Source: GCA-2733415 sp049609325 | GTDB taxonomy: Bacteria > Bacteroidota > Bacteroidia > Flavobacteriales > Flavobacteriaceae | Direction: 5' to 3' | NCBI GenBank assembly: GCA_049609325.1 | Contig: JBMYYK010000004.1 | Coordinates: forward strand, 1 to 64,000 | DNA: 64,000 bases | Part shown: positions 16,133 to 24,091 of the stretch, one piece after another | Layout: the number at the start of each line of letters is the position of its first letter | Numbering within the stretch: the stretch's first letter is position 1 | Translations under genes and position numbers: made by a program | Notes under the pieces: model-generated | What the model was told of the DNA's origin: nothing | Database searches by the model: none | The model's input: the letters and a program-made list of their open reading frames with translations, nothing else

Positions 16133-17068
16133 TTAATTCTTTTTTGGGCTTATGATTTTAACATCATGAAAAGCAATAGCCCCTCTCACTACAGCTTCTA
16201 TAGTCTCTTTTAATGCCATAGTAATTTGAATTTTCAACTTGCTTTTGGTGTACAATAAGCTGACTTCCCTTGCAGGTTTTGGGTCGTTAAAATGGCGTAA
16301 AGGCTCATCATCACATTGTATTTGTTTGCTGTGTAAATAGGGTAATAAGGTCATCCCTAAATTCTCATCGGCTAATTTTATCAATGTTTCAAAGCTTCCG
16401 CTTTCAAGTTTGAATTTTTTTGAGGTATTTGCTCGTGAAGCATTACAAAGATTAATGATGCCATCTCTAAAGCAATGCCCGTCTTCAAGTAGTAATATAT
16501 CTTCTAAATCTAAGTCAGTAACAGCAATAGTTTTTTTGTCAGCTAACCTGTGGTTATTTGGTATATAGGCTACAAAAGGCTCATAATATAACGGCGATTC
16601 AATTAAGTTATCATCGTCTAAAGGCGTAGCTGCTAATGCGGCGTCAATATGCCCTTCTTTTAATTGTTTGATGATTTCTTCTGTAGTTAACTCTTTTATT
16701 TTAAGTTCTACTTTAGGGTATTTTTTAATGAATGTTTTGAGAAACATAGGTAGTAAGGTAGGCATAATGGTAGGTATAATCCCTACTTTATACTCACCAC
16801 CAATAAACCCTTTTTCTTGGTCTATAATATCAGAGATTCGATTAGATTCATTCACAATGTTTTTCGCCTGCTCAACAATTTTTTGTCCTACACTTGTCAA
16901 TTCAATAGGTTTTTTGCTTCGGTCAAAAATTTTCACCCCTAATTCATCTTCAAGTTTTTGAATCTGCATACTTAAAGTAGGCTGTGTGACATAGGAATGT
17001 TCAGCAGCTTTCGTGAAATTTTGATACTCTGCTACAGATAAAATATAGTTTAATTGTGTAATTGTCAT
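16133..17068 (-). CDS. oxyR: LysR-type hydrogen peroxide sensor OxyR
   Basis: This 311-residue LysR regulator has an N-terminal winged HTH (FTKAAEHSYVTQPTLSMQIQ, residues 19-38) and a periplasmic-binding-like effector domain. With the start at 17068 the pair in EDGHCFRDGIINLC falls at Cys199 and Cys208, the same numbers as the redox pair of E. coli OxyR. This supports both the identification and the choice of the internal ATG over one 36 bases further upstream. It should activate peroxide-defence genes; none of the obvious targets lies in this window. It is divergent from the TRIC-like gene at 17242. Confidence 0.9.
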   Translation of the reverse strand: MTITQLNYILSVAEYQNFTKAAEHSYVTQPTLSMQIQKLEDELGVKIFDRSKKPIELTSVGQKIVEQAKNIVNESNRISDIIDQEKGFIGGEYKVGIIPTIMPTLLPMFLKTFIKKYPKVELKIKELTTEEIIKQLKEGHIDAALAATPLDDDNLIESPLYYEPFVAYIPNNHRLADKKTIAVTDLDLEDILLLEDGHCFRDGIINLCNASRANTSKKFKLESGSFETLIKLADENLGMTLLPYLHSKQIQCDDEPLRHFNDPKPAREVSLLYTKSKLKIQITMALKETIEAVVRGAIAFHDVKIISPKKN

Positions 17069-17209
17069 AAGTAATATGTTCAGGCAATAAAGATATAAAA
17101 ACAATCGACAAAAACTATGGTAAAAATAATTTCAATAGATTTTTTATTCTGAAATAGTGGTTGACTAAAATATTAGGCATATTCGTTATAATATTCACAA
17201 ATAGCGCAA

Positions 17210-17217
17210 TACCTTTG
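17210..17217 (+). promoter_or_regulatory. Probable -7 element for the gene at 17242
   Basis: TACCTTTG matches TAnnTTTG and lies 24 bases before the start of the TRIC-like gene. The -33 position holds TTA rather than TTG. Confidence 0.4.
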
Positions 17218-17241
17218 TTAGTAATTTATAATTGATTTTGG

Positions 17242-17850
17242 ATGCTTTTTGAGGTCTTAGATATTTTAGGAACAGTAAGTTTTGCGGTGTCGGGTGTGCT
17301 TACAGCATATCATAAAAAATTAGACCCTTTCGGGGTGTTTATCATCGCTTTTGTAACTGCTGTTGGAGGCGGAACGTTACGCGATGTACTCATAGGAAAT
17401 ACACCAGTGACTTGGATGGTAGATGTGAAGTATATGTTTGTGATATCGTTATCAGTAGTATTATCTATACTCTTTATAAAAAAAATAAGTTATTTAAGAA
17501 CCTCATTGTTTTTGTTTGATACCATCGGTTTGGGGGTGTTTACAATTATTGGTATAGAAAAAGGTATAGATGCTAATTTGCACCCAGTAATTTGTTTGGC
17601 ACTAGGGACTATTACGGCAAGTTTTGGTGGGGTTATTAGAGATATTTTAAGTAACGAAATTCCGGTTATTTTTAGAAAAGAAATTTATGCCACGGCTTGT
17701 GTTGTAGGCGGGATAATGTTTTTAGTGCTTTATAACTTCAATGTGCTTTTAGTAGTTAATTATAGCATTACATCATTAATTATTATAGTCATCAGGATTT
17801 TAGCAGTAAAATTCAACCTAAGTTTGCCAACACTTTATAAAGATAAATAG
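17242..17850 (+). CDS. Trimeric intracellular cation channel (UPF0126) family protein
   Basis: The 202-residue membrane protein consists of two repeated three-helix halves. Each half carries the glycine-rich signature: AVGGGTLRDVLIG near residue 40 and ASFGGVIRDILSN near residue 125. The bacterial TRIC/UPF0126 proteins form trimeric potassium-permeable channels. It ends in a seventh hydrophobic stretch. It stands alone and converges with the DUF2141 gene. No hairpin was seen in the 16 bases between them. Confidence 0.85.
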   Translation: MLFEVLDILGTVSFAVSGVLTAYHKKLDPFGVFIIAFVTAVGGGTLRDVLIGNTPVTWMVDVKYMFVISLSVVLSILFIKKISYLRTSLFLFDTIGLGVFTIIGIEKGIDANLHPVICLALGTITASFGGVIRDILSNEIPVIFRKEIYATACVVGGIMFLVLYNFNVLLVVNYSITSLIIIVIRILAVKFNLSLPTLYKDK

Positions 17851-17866
17851 CGCATAATTGCTTGGG

Positions 17867-18292
17867 TTAAAATCTAATAGATAAGTTAAGGTCCTCATCA
17901 GTTACAGTAAATTTAGCATCACTGAACATTGGTGGGCCAAAACTCATTTCATTGTTTGACGCTCCATAAGATTCTTTGGGCATACCGTTAGGTTCAAAAT
18001 CCATTTGGTAGTTATCATTTTCATCATGTATGGCTAGTATTGCATACTCACCTGGAGAAACATTGGTAAATACAACCTCAATTTTACCGTTACGAATAGA
18101 TGCTTTTTTGTGGTCTAAAGCTCTTGTGTTTGCATTCATGAATGTGTCTTGGTTGTGCAAACCTAATAGTACAAATCCGTTATTGTTTTTTACATTAGAA
18201 ATAGTGACAGTAATGTCAATTCCGTTTTGTTCTTGTGCCTGACTTATAAAATTGCAAATTGCCAAAATGATAGTTAGAATAATTGTTTTCAT
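17867..18292 (-). CDS. DUF2141 secreted protein
   Basis: The 141-residue protein begins with a signal peptide (MKTIILTIILAICNFISQAQ), which favours the ATG at 18292 over one 36 bases upstream. The mature part is a DUF2141 beta-sandwich with VLLGLHNQDTFM, VSPGEYAILAIHDENDN and MDFEPNGMPKESYGASN, which recall carboxypeptidase-regulatory-like folds. The role is unknown. The upstream region carries a pair of LytTR-type repeats and a -7 element with the same geometry as the kinase operon promoter, so this is a likely target of the response regulator at 24092. Confidence 0.85.
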   Translation of the reverse strand: MKTIILTIILAICNFISQAQEQNGIDITVTISNVKNNNGFVLLGLHNQDTFMNANTRALDHKKASIRNGKIEVVFTNVSPGEYAILAIHDENDNYQMDFEPNGMPKESYGASNNEMSFGPPMFSDAKFTVTDEDLNLSIRF

Positions 18293-18325
18293 AATATGAT
18301 GTTGTTTTTTGATAGTGATTTGACA

Positions 18326-18396
18326 CAAATATCAGAAGAGAATACGAAAAGGAGAAATACGAATTGCTGAACTGTAGAATATTATGGCCAAATTGT
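18326..18396 (-). promoter_or_regulatory. LytTR-type regulated promoter of the DUF2141 gene
   Basis: On the minus strand the repeats ACAATTTGG (plus 18388-18396) and ACAGTTCAG (plus 18367-18375) are 21 bp apart. They are followed by 33 bases and then GATATTTG (plus 18326-18333). The -7 element lies 33 bases before the start codon. The same spacings occur at 21961 and 35472. The second repeat fits the published LytTR consensus [TA][AC][CA]GTTN[AG][TG] fully. Confidence 0.75.
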
Positions 18397-18402
18397 AAAC
18401 TA

Positions 18403-18432
18403 AAAAATCTCTGCTGTTACACAGAGATTTTT
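18403..18432 (-). terminator. Terminator of the cyclophilin gene
   Basis: An 11-bp stem (18403-18413 with 18422-18432) with an 8-base loop is flanked by A and T runs. Leftward transcription from 18552 would end here, just upstream of the DUF2141 promoter. Confidence 0.75.
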
Positions 18433-18551
18433 ACCCCAAAAAAACTTACTTAATCATAAGTGTGTCTTATGACTATTTCAAAGATACAAAAACTATGTTG
18501 TGCATAAAATACCATAAAGCGGGTATTTTATCTCATCATAATTGATGATGT

Positions 18552-19238
18552 TTAGTGAACTGTAACACTTAAATTAACATTGTTTAAAGGCCATTCTCCT
18601 TTATCAATAGCTACTTGAGCAATTTGATCTACAACCTCTAAACCTTTTGTAACTCTACCAAAAACGGTATGTTCGTTGTTTAAATGATGTAAACCTTTGT
18701 TTTTATGAACAATAAAAAACTCGTAAGCATCGGATAGTTTTTTAGGATTTTGATTCCAGCGCCTGGCAGAAGACAAAGCACCTTTGTGGTGTTGGTAATT
18801 TCTAAATTCCGGTGGGATTTTATAATTCCCAATTTTCTGTCGTAAAACACGAGTACTATTTTTATCTGATTGTCCAGCTTGAATAATAAAATCTTCAACA
18901 ACCCTATGAAAGCAAGTGGTGTTAAAGTACCCTTCTTTAACTAAAAGAATGAAATTTGCTCTGTGTAAAGGAGTGTCGTTGAATAATTGGATGTGTATAT
19001 CGCCAAAACGGGTAGAGATAATTGCGTTTTCCTCCTGATGTTTTTGACCGTAGGTGGTTAAATAATCAATTACATTGGTTTGAGTAATTAATGGTTGGTC
19101 TTCAATAACACGATTAGGAACTACTTTTTTTACAGGTGTAGCTGGTACAGTAGTAGTTGTGTTTTTTTGAGTTTGCTTATCTTGGCAACTCAAAAAAAGA
19201 ATAACAGTACATAAATATAGACGACAAGTTTTAATCAT
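18552..19238 (-). CDS. Cyclophilin-type peptidylprolyl isomerase lipoprotein
   Basis: The protein accelerates proline isomerisation in exported proteins. From the ATG at 19238 it has 228 residues, a lipoprotein signal (CTVILFLSCQDK) and a Thr-rich linker. The cyclophilin core follows with THRANFILL-like LHRANFILLVKEGYFNTT, CFHRVVEDFIIQAG, GALSSAR and HTVFGRVTKGLEVVDQIA. An in-frame ATG 201 bases upstream exists, but that extension lies entirely on the opposite strand of the CoA pyrophosphatase gene and lacks any signal logic. The chosen start shares the bases CATG with the divergent gene. Confidence 0.85.
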   Translation of the reverse strand: MIKTCRLYLCTVILFLSCQDKQTQKNTTTTVPATPVKKVVPNRVIEDQPLITQTNVIDYLTTYGQKHQEENAIISTRFGDIHIQLFNDTPLHRANFILLVKEGYFNTTCFHRVVEDFIIQAGQSDKNSTRVLRQKIGNYKIPPEFRNYQHHKGALSSARRWNQNPKKLSDAYEFFIVHKNKGLHHLNNEHTVFGRVTKGLEVVDQIAQVAIDKGEWPLNNVNLSVTVH

Positions 19239-19881
19239 GACTTTAACACGCATAGAACAATTAGCTTCAAAAATAGAAAAAATAGCGTTGCCAGGTATAG
19301 ATGCCCAGTTTAAAATGGCACCTGAAATTAGAAAGAAATTAGGGAAAACTATTAATGTAGCTGAACGAAACCCTAAGCATGCAGCTGTGTTAGCCTTATT
19401 ATGTCCAGATGAAAATAATGAAGTGAAAATGGTGTTCATGTTGCGTAAAACGTATCAAGGTGTTCATTCCAATCAAATAGGGTTTCCTGGTGGGAAATTA
19501 GAAGATACCGATGCGAATTTAAAAGCTGCTGCATTACGAGAAACTCATGAAGAAATTGGCGTTGCTGCCAATGATATTACCGTTTTAAGAGAGTTAACAG
19601 ACGTGTATATACCACCGAGTAATTTTTTAGTGACACCGTTTTTAGGTATAGTTTCTAAACCTCCATACTATATACTTGAAGAAAAAGAAGTGGAGCGAAT
19701 AATTGAAATTCCTTTGCAACACGTACTTTCAGATGATTTTGTGTCAACAAAAATTATCACAACATCATACGCAAAAGACCTAGAAGTACCAGTGTTTAAA
19801 TTTCAAGATGAGGTTATATGGGGAGCCACAGCAATGATGTTAAGTGAGATAAAGGACTTATTATTGTCAGTTGGCTATTAA
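19237..19881 (+). CDS. CoA pyrophosphatase (Nudix hydrolase)
   Basis: The 214-residue protein hydrolyses CoA or its derivatives to adenosine 3',5'-bisphosphate and phosphopantetheine. The Nudix box is complete: GGKLEDTD near residue 85 and then RETHEEIG. The family-specific N-terminal part (FKMAPEIRKKLG) and SNQIGFPGGK just before the box fit the NudL/CoAse group. Its start codon interlocks with that of the divergent cyclophilin gene at 19236-19239. It is followed after 39 bases by an acyltransferase gene. Confidence 0.85.
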   Translation: MTLTRIEQLASKIEKIALPGIDAQFKMAPEIRKKLGKTINVAERNPKHAAVLALLCPDENNEVKMVFMLRKTYQGVHSNQIGFPGGKLEDTDANLKAAALRETHEEIGVAANDITVLRELTDVYIPPSNFLVTPFLGIVSKPPYYILEEKEVERIIEIPLQHVLSDDFVSTKIITTSYAKDLEVPVFKFQDEVIWGATAMMLSEIKDLLLSVGY

Positions 19882-19920
19882 TTTTTTTACATTTGCCATT
19901 CTAAAAATTTTAAAAGATTA

Positions 19921-20724
19921 ATGGGGTTATTTAAAAAAAATCCTTTCGGACATATATTATTTATTAAAAAATTTCTAATTCGTTTTGTTGGTGTGTTATC
20001 GCACAGACGTTTTAGAGGGTTTAATGAATTACAAATTGAAGGGTCAGAAATCATAAAAGATTTGCCTGACACCAATGTACTATTCATATCTAATCATCAA
20101 ACCTATTTCGCAGATGTTACAGCAATGTTTCATGTGTTTAATGCGAGTTTAAGTGGTCGTGTAGATTCTATAAAAAACGTAGGGTATTTATGGCAGCCGA
20201 AATTGAATATATACTACGTAGCGGCAAAAGAGACGATGAAAGCTGGTTTATTACCAAAAATTTTAGCTTATGTTGGCGCCGTGAGTATTGATAGAACATG
20301 GCGTAGTAAAGGACAAGATGTAAAGCGTCAAGTAAAAATGAGTGATGTGACCAATATTGGTCGTGCGCTTGATGATGGATGGCTAATTACCTTTCCGCAA
20401 GGTACTACTACACCTTTTAAGCCAATTAGAAGAGGTACTGCTCATATTATTAAGCAAAATAAACCAATTGTTGTGCCAATTGTAATTGATGGTTTCAGAC
20501 GTTCATTTGATAAAAAAGGATTGCGTTTAAAGAAAAAAGGGATTTTACAATCGTTTATCATTAAAGAACCATTAGAGATTGATTATGAGAATGAATCTAT
20601 TGATGACATTGTAACTAAAATAGAATATGCTATTGAACAGCATGAATCATTCTTGAAAGTTATTCCTGCTAAAAATTTAAAAGAAATGGAGGAGTTGAAC
20701 AAGATGCGAGAATGGGAATATTAA
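19921..20724 (+). CDS. Lysophospholipid acyltransferase (PlsC-like)
   Basis: The 267-residue membrane-associated enzyme resembles 1-acyl-glycerol-3-phosphate acyltransferases. The catalytic motif is NHQTYFAD around residue 59, with five residues between His and Asp rather than the usual four. The acceptor motif is FPQGTT, a variant of FPEGTR, around residue 160. A further block is PIVVPIVIDGFRRSF. It probably belongs to glycerophospholipid synthesis. It is likely co-transcribed with the CoA pyrophosphatase gene. Confidence 0.8.
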   Translation: MGLFKKNPFGHILFIKKFLIRFVGVLSHRRFRGFNELQIEGSEIIKDLPDTNVLFISNHQTYFADVTAMFHVFNASLSGRVDSIKNVGYLWQPKLNIYYVAAKETMKAGLLPKILAYVGAVSIDRTWRSKGQDVKRQVKMSDVTNIGRALDDGWLITFPQGTTTPFKPIRRGTAHIIKQNKPIVVPIVIDGFRRSFDKKGLRLKKKGILQSFIIKEPLEIDYENESIDDIVTKIEYAIEQHESFLKVIPAKNLKEMEELNKMREWEY

Positions 20725-20730
20725 TCGTAT

Positions 20731-20764
20731 AAAAAAGGGACACTAGCTAGTGTCCCTTTATTTT
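20731..20764. terminator. Bidirectional terminator
   Basis: AAAGGGACACTAG at 20734-20746 is followed directly by its exact complement at 20747-20759, with A-run and T-run flanks. It separates the convergent acyltransferase and membrane-protein genes. Confidence 0.85.
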
Positions 20765-21382
20765 TTATAAATCTAGTTGTTTTAACTCTTTATAATTGCG
20801 GTTTAATTTTCTCATTAATAGTCCGTATAAAAGGAAATAAACAAATAAGCAAAATCCGATAATTAAAGAGGTTGCTATTAAAATAACCATACCAATTATA
20901 AAATAGTCTTTAATAGAGTGTAATTGAAAAATGACTTTTCCTGTAATATTAGATGGTGTTGTTAAAGTATTTATAAGCACACAGGCGGTTAGTATGGCCA
21001 AATAACTTAAGTTAATAACGACATATTGTTTAACGGTTTTTCGTGTTTTTATAATGCTTTCTAGTAATTCTTTTACACTGTTTGTTGTGTTTATAGTTTT
21101 GTGATTTTTGTAAAAAACCACGATAAAGTATAATGCAATTATAGTTACAAATATTGTGGTTGGCCAGCCATAGATCCAAGGCATTTTATATTCTGAGTTT
21201 AATTCAGGGTGGTATACAACCCCAGAAATTAATCCTAATGCAAATTCGATAATGCTGATAATGAAAATCCATTTCACTGCGGAAGACGATCGTTTTAAAA
21301 TCATCTTATAAATGGCTTCAGAGCTCACCTTAGGGTGTTGCTCTTTATTCCAATCTTTTTTTAGTAAGTCTAATTCTTTCAT
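20765..21382 (-). CDS. Membrane protein, probable sigma-factor partner
   Basis: The 205-residue protein has a short charged N-terminus (KELDLLKKDWNKEQHPKVSS) and four hydrophobic segments at about residues 35-55, 70-92, 120-140 and 160-190. I do not recognise a named family. It begins two bases after the stop of an ECF sigma factor gene, the usual place for an anti-sigma factor, and the N-terminal cytosolic segment could bind sigma. No zinc-type anti-sigma motif is present. The assignment is by context only. Confidence 0.6.
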   Translation of the reverse strand: MKELDLLKKDWNKEQHPKVSSEAIYKMILKRSSSAVKWIFIISIIEFALGLISGVVYHPELNSEYKMPWIYGWPTTIFVTIIALYFIVVFYKNHKTINTTNSVKELLESIIKTRKTVKQYVVINLSYLAILTACVLINTLTTPSNITGKVIFQLHSIKDYFIIGMVILIATSLIIGFCLFVYFLLYGLLMRKLNRNYKELKQLDL

Positions 21383-21384
21383 AA

Positions 21385-21879
21385 TTACGGACTTAATATT
21401 TTTTTTAATTTTCCTTTTGCACGGTTCATTTTTACTCGTGCATTGACTTCGCTAATTCCCATTGTTTCTGCAATTTCACGATAACTTTTATCTTCTAAAT
21501 ACAAAAATATAAGGGCCTTCTCTATATCAGATAACTTTTTAATAGCGCTATACATTAGTTTCAGTTGCTCTTCTTCAGTATCATCGTATTCATCAGCTTT
21601 AATTTTAAAATGAAAATCAGATATATCGTTAGTTTGAATCTGTCTTTTAGACTTTCTATATAACGTTATTGCTGTGTTTAAAGCTACTCTGTACATCCAG
21701 GTACTGAATTTTGCATCTCCTCTAAATTTAGGATATGCGCGCCAAAGTTGTATGGTAACCTCTTGAAACAAGTCATTATGGGCATCCTGGTTATTGGTGT
21801 ATAACCTGCATACCTTATGAATAATGTTTTGATGTTTCTCTAATTGAGTGACAAAACGATGTTCAAGTTCTTTTTTCAC
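21385..21879 (-). CDS. ECF-type RNA polymerase sigma factor
   Basis: The 164-residue protein has region 2 (DLFQEVTIQLWRAYPKFRGD and STWMYRVALNTA, residues about 37-75) and region 4 (EKALIFLYLEDKSYREIAETMGISE, residues 115-140, with HTH). It lacks regions 1 and 3, as is usual for ECF factors. It should direct transcription of a small regulon, controlled by the membrane protein encoded directly after it. It is divergent from the kinase operon at 22049. Confidence 0.9.
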   Translation of the reverse strand: MKKELEHRFVTQLEKHQNIIHKVCRLYTNNQDAHNDLFQEVTIQLWRAYPKFRGDAKFSTWMYRVALNTAITLYRKSKRQIQTNDISDFHFKIKADEYDDTEEEQLKLMYSAIKKLSDIEKALIFLYLEDKSYREIAETMGISEVNARVKMNRAKGKLKKILSP

Positions 21880-21960
21880 GAAGTTCTTTTAGTTGTATAT
21901 CATAAGTCTTAAAAAGACTCATATCGTTACAGGTGTAAATAGTTTTTAAACCATAAATTT

Positions 21961-22031
21961 ACAATTCAGAATAGTTTATTTACAGTTCGGTATCTAAACT
22001 TTTTTTTAAAAACACATTTCATAGACATTTG
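21961..22031 (+). promoter_or_regulatory. LytTR-type regulated promoter of the kinase operon
   Basis: The direct repeats ACAATTCAG (21961-21969) and ACAGTTCGG (21982-21990) are 21 bp apart, two helical turns. After 33 bases comes GACATTTG (22024-22031), and the kinase starts 17 bases later. The second repeat fits the LytTR consensus in all defined positions. The operon itself encodes a LytTR regulator, so autoregulation is likely. No TTG is present at -33, which suits an activator-dependent promoter. Confidence 0.75.
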
Positions 22032-22048
22032 TACAAGAATTATCACGC

Positions 22049-23395
22049 ATGGAAAAACTTTTTAAACATAGTAAGCTAGCCCTATTATTTGGTTGTGTTG
22101 TATTTGTTGTAATGCAAACAATTAGAGTGATGAATGGCGCTCATATTCAATTCAATAGTCAATTGTTACTAACGTTTATGTTTTTTATGTTATATGCATT
22201 TGTGCTATATGGGGTAAACGCTTATGTGTTTTTATGGTTAGATAAAAATTTTGGGAAACACAATTTTACAAAAAGACGAATTTATAGCAGTATTGTGGCT
22301 TCTATTTTATTGACTATGACTGCAATTTTTCTGTTGAGATTAATAGAAGAAGTTATTGTTAAAGCAAAACCGATATATGATTTTTTAAACGACGAACAAC
22401 CAAGTTTTTATGTTATACCATTCATAATTACTGTAATTGGTATTCTGTTTTTTAACGCATTTTATTACTACAAAGCGTTACAGGATAAGAAAATTAAAGA
22501 ACAAAAAATTATCGCGGGTACTGCCAATGCCAAATATGAAAGTTTAAAAAGTCAGTTAGATCCACATTTTTTATTCAATAGTTTAAATGTGTTGACTTCT
22601 TTAATTGAAGAAGATCAAGATAAAGCACAAGATTTCACTACAGCATTATCTAAAGTGTATAGATATGTGTTAGAACAAAAGGATAAAGATTTAGTGTCGT
22701 TAGAAGAAGAGTTGAAGTTTGCTAAAACATATGTATCTCTATTAAAAATGAGATTTGAAGAAGCTATTGACTGTAATATTCCTGATAATGTTAATCGTCC
22801 AGATGCTAAAATTGTGCCTTTATCATTGCAAATTTTGTTAGAAAATTGTGTGAAACACAATATAGTGAGTGCAGATAAACCATTGCAAATTCAAATACAA
22901 GAAGGAGAAAATACTTTATATGTTAGTAACAATTTACAAATAAAATCATCACTTAAAAAGTCTAGTGGTATTGGCTTGTTAAACATTAAAGAACGCTATC
23001 AAATTTTATCAACCAGAACCATCAGTATCAATCAATCAAACAACGAATTTAAAGTAGAATTACCATTATTAACTAAAAAATCATCAATCATGAAATCAAC
23101 ATCAAAAAACGTGAATTACGCTAATGCAAGAAAACGTCTTGAAGACTTAAAAGGATTCTATTGGAGTATTATAGCTTATTGTTTTGTAATACCATTCTTA
23201 TTTTTTATCAACTACACCACAAGTTGGCATGAACACAAATGGTTTGTGTACCCAATGTTAGGTTGGGGAGTAGGAATCGCCTTTCAGGCCTACCATGTAT
23301 TTGGTAAAGACAAATATTTAGGAAGAGCTTGGGAAGAGCGTAAAATGCAAGAATTTATGCAAGAAGAAGAGGCAAAAACCAATCGTTGGGAGTAA
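22049..23395 (+). CDS. LytS-type sensor histidine kinase fused to a C-terminal 2TM domain
   Basis: The protein has 448 residues. The first about 140 contain four membrane segments. The His_kinase dimerisation motif QLDPHFLFNSL has the phospho-acceptor His173. The ATPase part follows with N-box NCVKHN near residue 270 and G-box GIGLLNIKERY near 310. From about residue 355 a second module begins (YANARKRLEDLKGFYWSI), with two membrane helices and the ending GRAWEERKMQEFM. This 2TM module resembles the next two small proteins. The partner regulator is at 24092. The signal is unknown. Confidence 0.9.
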   Translation: MEKLFKHSKLALLFGCVVFVVMQTIRVMNGAHIQFNSQLLLTFMFFMLYAFVLYGVNAYVFLWLDKNFGKHNFTKRRIYSSIVASILLTMTAIFLLRLIEEVIVKAKPIYDFLNDEQPSFYVIPFIITVIGILFFNAFYYYKALQDKKIKEQKIIAGTANAKYESLKSQLDPHFLFNSLNVLTSLIEEDQDKAQDFTTALSKVYRYVLEQKDKDLVSLEEELKFAKTYVSLLKMRFEEAIDCNIPDNVNRPDAKIVPLSLQILLENCVKHNIVSADKPLQIQIQEGENTLYVSNNLQIKSSLKKSSGIGLLNIKERYQILSTRTISINQSNNEFKVELPLLTKKSSIMKSTSKNVNYANARKRLEDLKGFYWSIIAYCFVIPFLFFINYTTSWHEHKWFVYPMLGWGVGIAFQAYHVFGKDKYLGRAWEERKMQEFMQEEEAKTNRWE

Positions 23396-23419
23396 TTTTA
23401 ATACTTAAAAAAGACTATC

Positions 23420-23737
23420 ATGGATACATATAAAAACGAAGAACGTTATTTTAGAGCAAAGAAAAAAGTAGAAAATATTAAAGGGTTTTACATTCACGCA
23501 TTTGTGTATGTAGTTATAAATGTCATTTTACTGTTACTTATTTACAGTGCTTATGACAATAAATCTGAGTTTGTGAACTTAGGCACATTCTCTACAGCAT
23601 TAGGTTGGGGAATTGGTTTGGCAATTCATGCCCTTGGCGTATTTGGTAAAGATCTCATCTTTGGAGCAGATTGGGAAGAACGAAAAATGAAAGAGTTTTT
23701 AGCAGAAGAAGAGTCTAATAGTCATAAATGGGAGTAA
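23420..23737 (+). CDS. 2TM domain protein
   Basis: This 105-residue protein is a stand-alone 2TM domain. An amphipathic N-terminus (EERYFRAKKKVENIKGFYIH) is followed by two membrane helices around residues 27-45 and 55-75, then by GVFGKDLIFGADWEERKMKEFL. It resembles the C-terminal part of the kinase and the next protein, so the three arose by duplication. The ends overlap the next gene by 10 bases. A role in signalling with the kinase is inferred from operon context. Confidence 0.85.
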   Translation: MDTYKNEERYFRAKKKVENIKGFYIHAFVYVVINVILLLLIYSAYDNKSEFVNLGTFSTALGWGIGLAIHALGVFGKDLIFGADWEERKMKEFLAEEESNSHKWE

Positions 23738-24072
23738 CAATGGAAGATTATAAAGAGCAAGAGCGTTATGAGCGCGCCAAAAAAAGAGTAGCTAATATAA
23801 AAGGGTTTTATGGCCATTTAGCAGCCTATGTTATTGTGAACACGTTTATTAGTAGTAATAAAATTATAAGAAATATAAGTAATGGCGAAAGTTTTAGTGA
23901 GGCCTTTTTTGATTTCGGAACTTTTGCAGTTTGGCTATTTTGGGGTATAGGTCTGTTCTTTCATTTTTACGGCGTTATAGGAAAAGACTATGTGTTTAGT
24001 AAAGACTGGGAGAATAGAAAAATCAAAGAGTTTATAGAAAAGGAAGAAACTCAAGAACAACAATGGCACTAA
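23728..24072 (+). CDS. 2TM domain protein
   Basis: The 114-residue product repeats the pattern of its neighbour: YKEQERYERAKKRVANIKGF at the N-terminus, two membrane helices, then GVIGKDYVFSKDWENRKIKEFI. Its loop between helices is longer and charged (NKIIRNISNGESFSEA). The start at 23728 overlaps the preceding stop by 10 bases. A second ATG at 23740 would avoid the overlap and cannot be excluded. Confidence 0.8.
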   Translation: MGVTMEDYKEQERYERAKKRVANIKGFYGHLAAYVIVNTFISSNKIIRNISNGESFSEAFFDFGTFAVWLFWGIGLFFHFYGVIGKDYVFSKDWENRKIKEFIEKEETQEQQWH

Positions 24073-24091
24073 TCAACAGAATCATATCATA

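Noticed and set aside
17069..17104. Upstream start for oxyR
   Set aside because: The internal ATG gives the normal LysR start MTITQLNYIL and puts the two redox Cys at positions 199 and 208; the extension has no family likeness.
19239..19439. N-terminal extension of the cyclophilin
   Set aside because: The added 67 residues lie over the coding part of the Nudix gene and would bury the lipoprotein signal, which must be at the N-terminus.
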